DNA from: Sporisorium sorghi
Lineage: Eukaryota; Basidiomycota; Ustilaginomycetes; Ustilaginales; Ustilaginaceae
Assembly: GCA_023212695.1 (NCBI GenBank)
Contig: JALCCG010000108.1
Coordinates: 39,137-65,945, forward strand
Direction: 5' to 3'
DNA length: 26,809 nucleotides
This document shows, piece after piece, positions 26,391 through 26,809 of this stretch (positions are counted from its first letter, which is position 1; each line of letters starts with the position of its first letter). The notes below the pieces were generated by a model that worked only from the letters and a program-made list of their open reading frames with translations, was not told the DNA's origin and did no database searches. The position numbers and the translations under genes are program-made.

Positions 26391-26809
26391 ATGGTCAACA
26401 TATCACCAAGGAAAAAGGTTGCAAGGGCACAGCTGAAGGCTGACTGCAACCAGCAGGAAGAGAAGATCCAGGCTGCTCTGCAGGCTTTCAGCAATGGCAG
26501 CTTCAAAGATCTCAAGGCCGCAGCACTGCATCATGGCATTGCCTACACCACCCTTTACAACCATGCACATGGCCATCAGTCCCGTTCTGATGCCTTCAAA
26601 AGCCTCCAAGCACTACCGCCAGATGCTGAGGAAGTCTTGGTGCAGCACATCTGCAAGTGTGCAGACTTTGGCTTCCCAATCACACACAGATCCTCTGTCA
26701 ACACACCAGCAACAATGATGCCACCCTTGGCATCAACTGGGTAGCATCCTTCAAACAATGTCACCCAGAGCTCAGAAGCTACTATTCCCGTGTTATGGAT
26801 GTGCAGAGG
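26391..26809 (+). pseudogene. pogo/Fot1-type transposase, 5' part, frameshifted, runs off the window
   Basis: The ATG at 26391 opens 117 codons. Residues about 25-60 form a psq-type helix-turn-helix (FKDLKAAALHHGIAYTTLYN), followed by ALPPDAEEVLVQHICKCADF and GFPITHR, which match the linker into the CENP-B/Tc5-type second DNA-binding domain. The frame then stops at 26744. The expected continuation, LGINWVASFKQCHPEL and YYSRVMDVQR, is in the frame shifted by -1, consistent with loss of one base (or gain of two) near 26685-26700. The DDE catalytic domain would lie beyond the window. The family is pogo/Fot1 of the Tc1-mariner superfamily. A sequencing error rather than a true mutation is possible. 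Base composition is lower in GC than the host genes. Confidence 0.75.

Overview
The window looks like nuclear DNA of a basidiomycete, most likely a smut fungus (Ustilaginales, the Ustilago/Sporisorium/Moesziomyces group). The reasons are GC-rich coding sequence, mostly intron-free long genes, a few short GT-AG introns (about 90-120 nt), long intergenic poly(dA:dT) tracts and a purely fungal gene set. The species call is inference; no rRNA or other marker gene is present. Functions below come from motifs and remembered family features, not from a search.

Layout, left to right. 1-1283 holds no supported gene. A bestrophin-family anion channel (+, 1284-2486) runs tail-to-tail into an MTH1-like Nudix hydrolase (-, 2522-3265). 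Head-to-head with the Nudix gene is a THO complex subunit 5 gene (+, 3657-4455, one intron, 18-nt first exon). It converges on mitochondrial tryptophanyl-tRNA synthetase (-, 4646-5905). A long divergent intergenic region leads to a three-exon amino-acid permease of the mtr type (+, 7101-8812). Next, in tandem, is an insulin-degrading-enzyme/Ste23 metalloprotease (+, 9542-13150). 13310-14389 is a weak locus that may be a lineage-specific or decaying gene. An Afi1/MesA-type DENN-like polarity protein (-, 14662-17310) and a very large separase (+, 17972-25465) are divergently transcribed.

From about 25.6 kb the base composition drops and mobile DNA begins. There is a 515-bp foldback element with two 100-bp inverted arms, paired 17-bp repeats shared with the adjacent sequence, a short perfect hairpin, and the 5' part of a pogo-type transposase with a frameshift that runs off the window end.

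The genes are unrelated housekeeping functions (chromosome segregation, mRNA export, mitochondrial translation, nucleotide sanitation, polarity, amino-acid uptake) and do not form a pathway cluster. I did not find a new multi-gene system. The most interesting observations are: (i) the Ste23/IDE gene has a weak-context upstream ATG giving a presequence-like N terminus, a strong-context second ATG, and a C-terminal KANL like that of catalase, which together suggest mitochondrial, cytosolic and peroxisomal forms; (ii) the foldback element and the transposase-bearing element share an iterated 17-bp motif, and the arms differ mainly by CpG transitions; (iii) separase has a 159-residue N-terminal tail with no acidic residue and a charged, Cdk-site-containing insert in its catalytic region.
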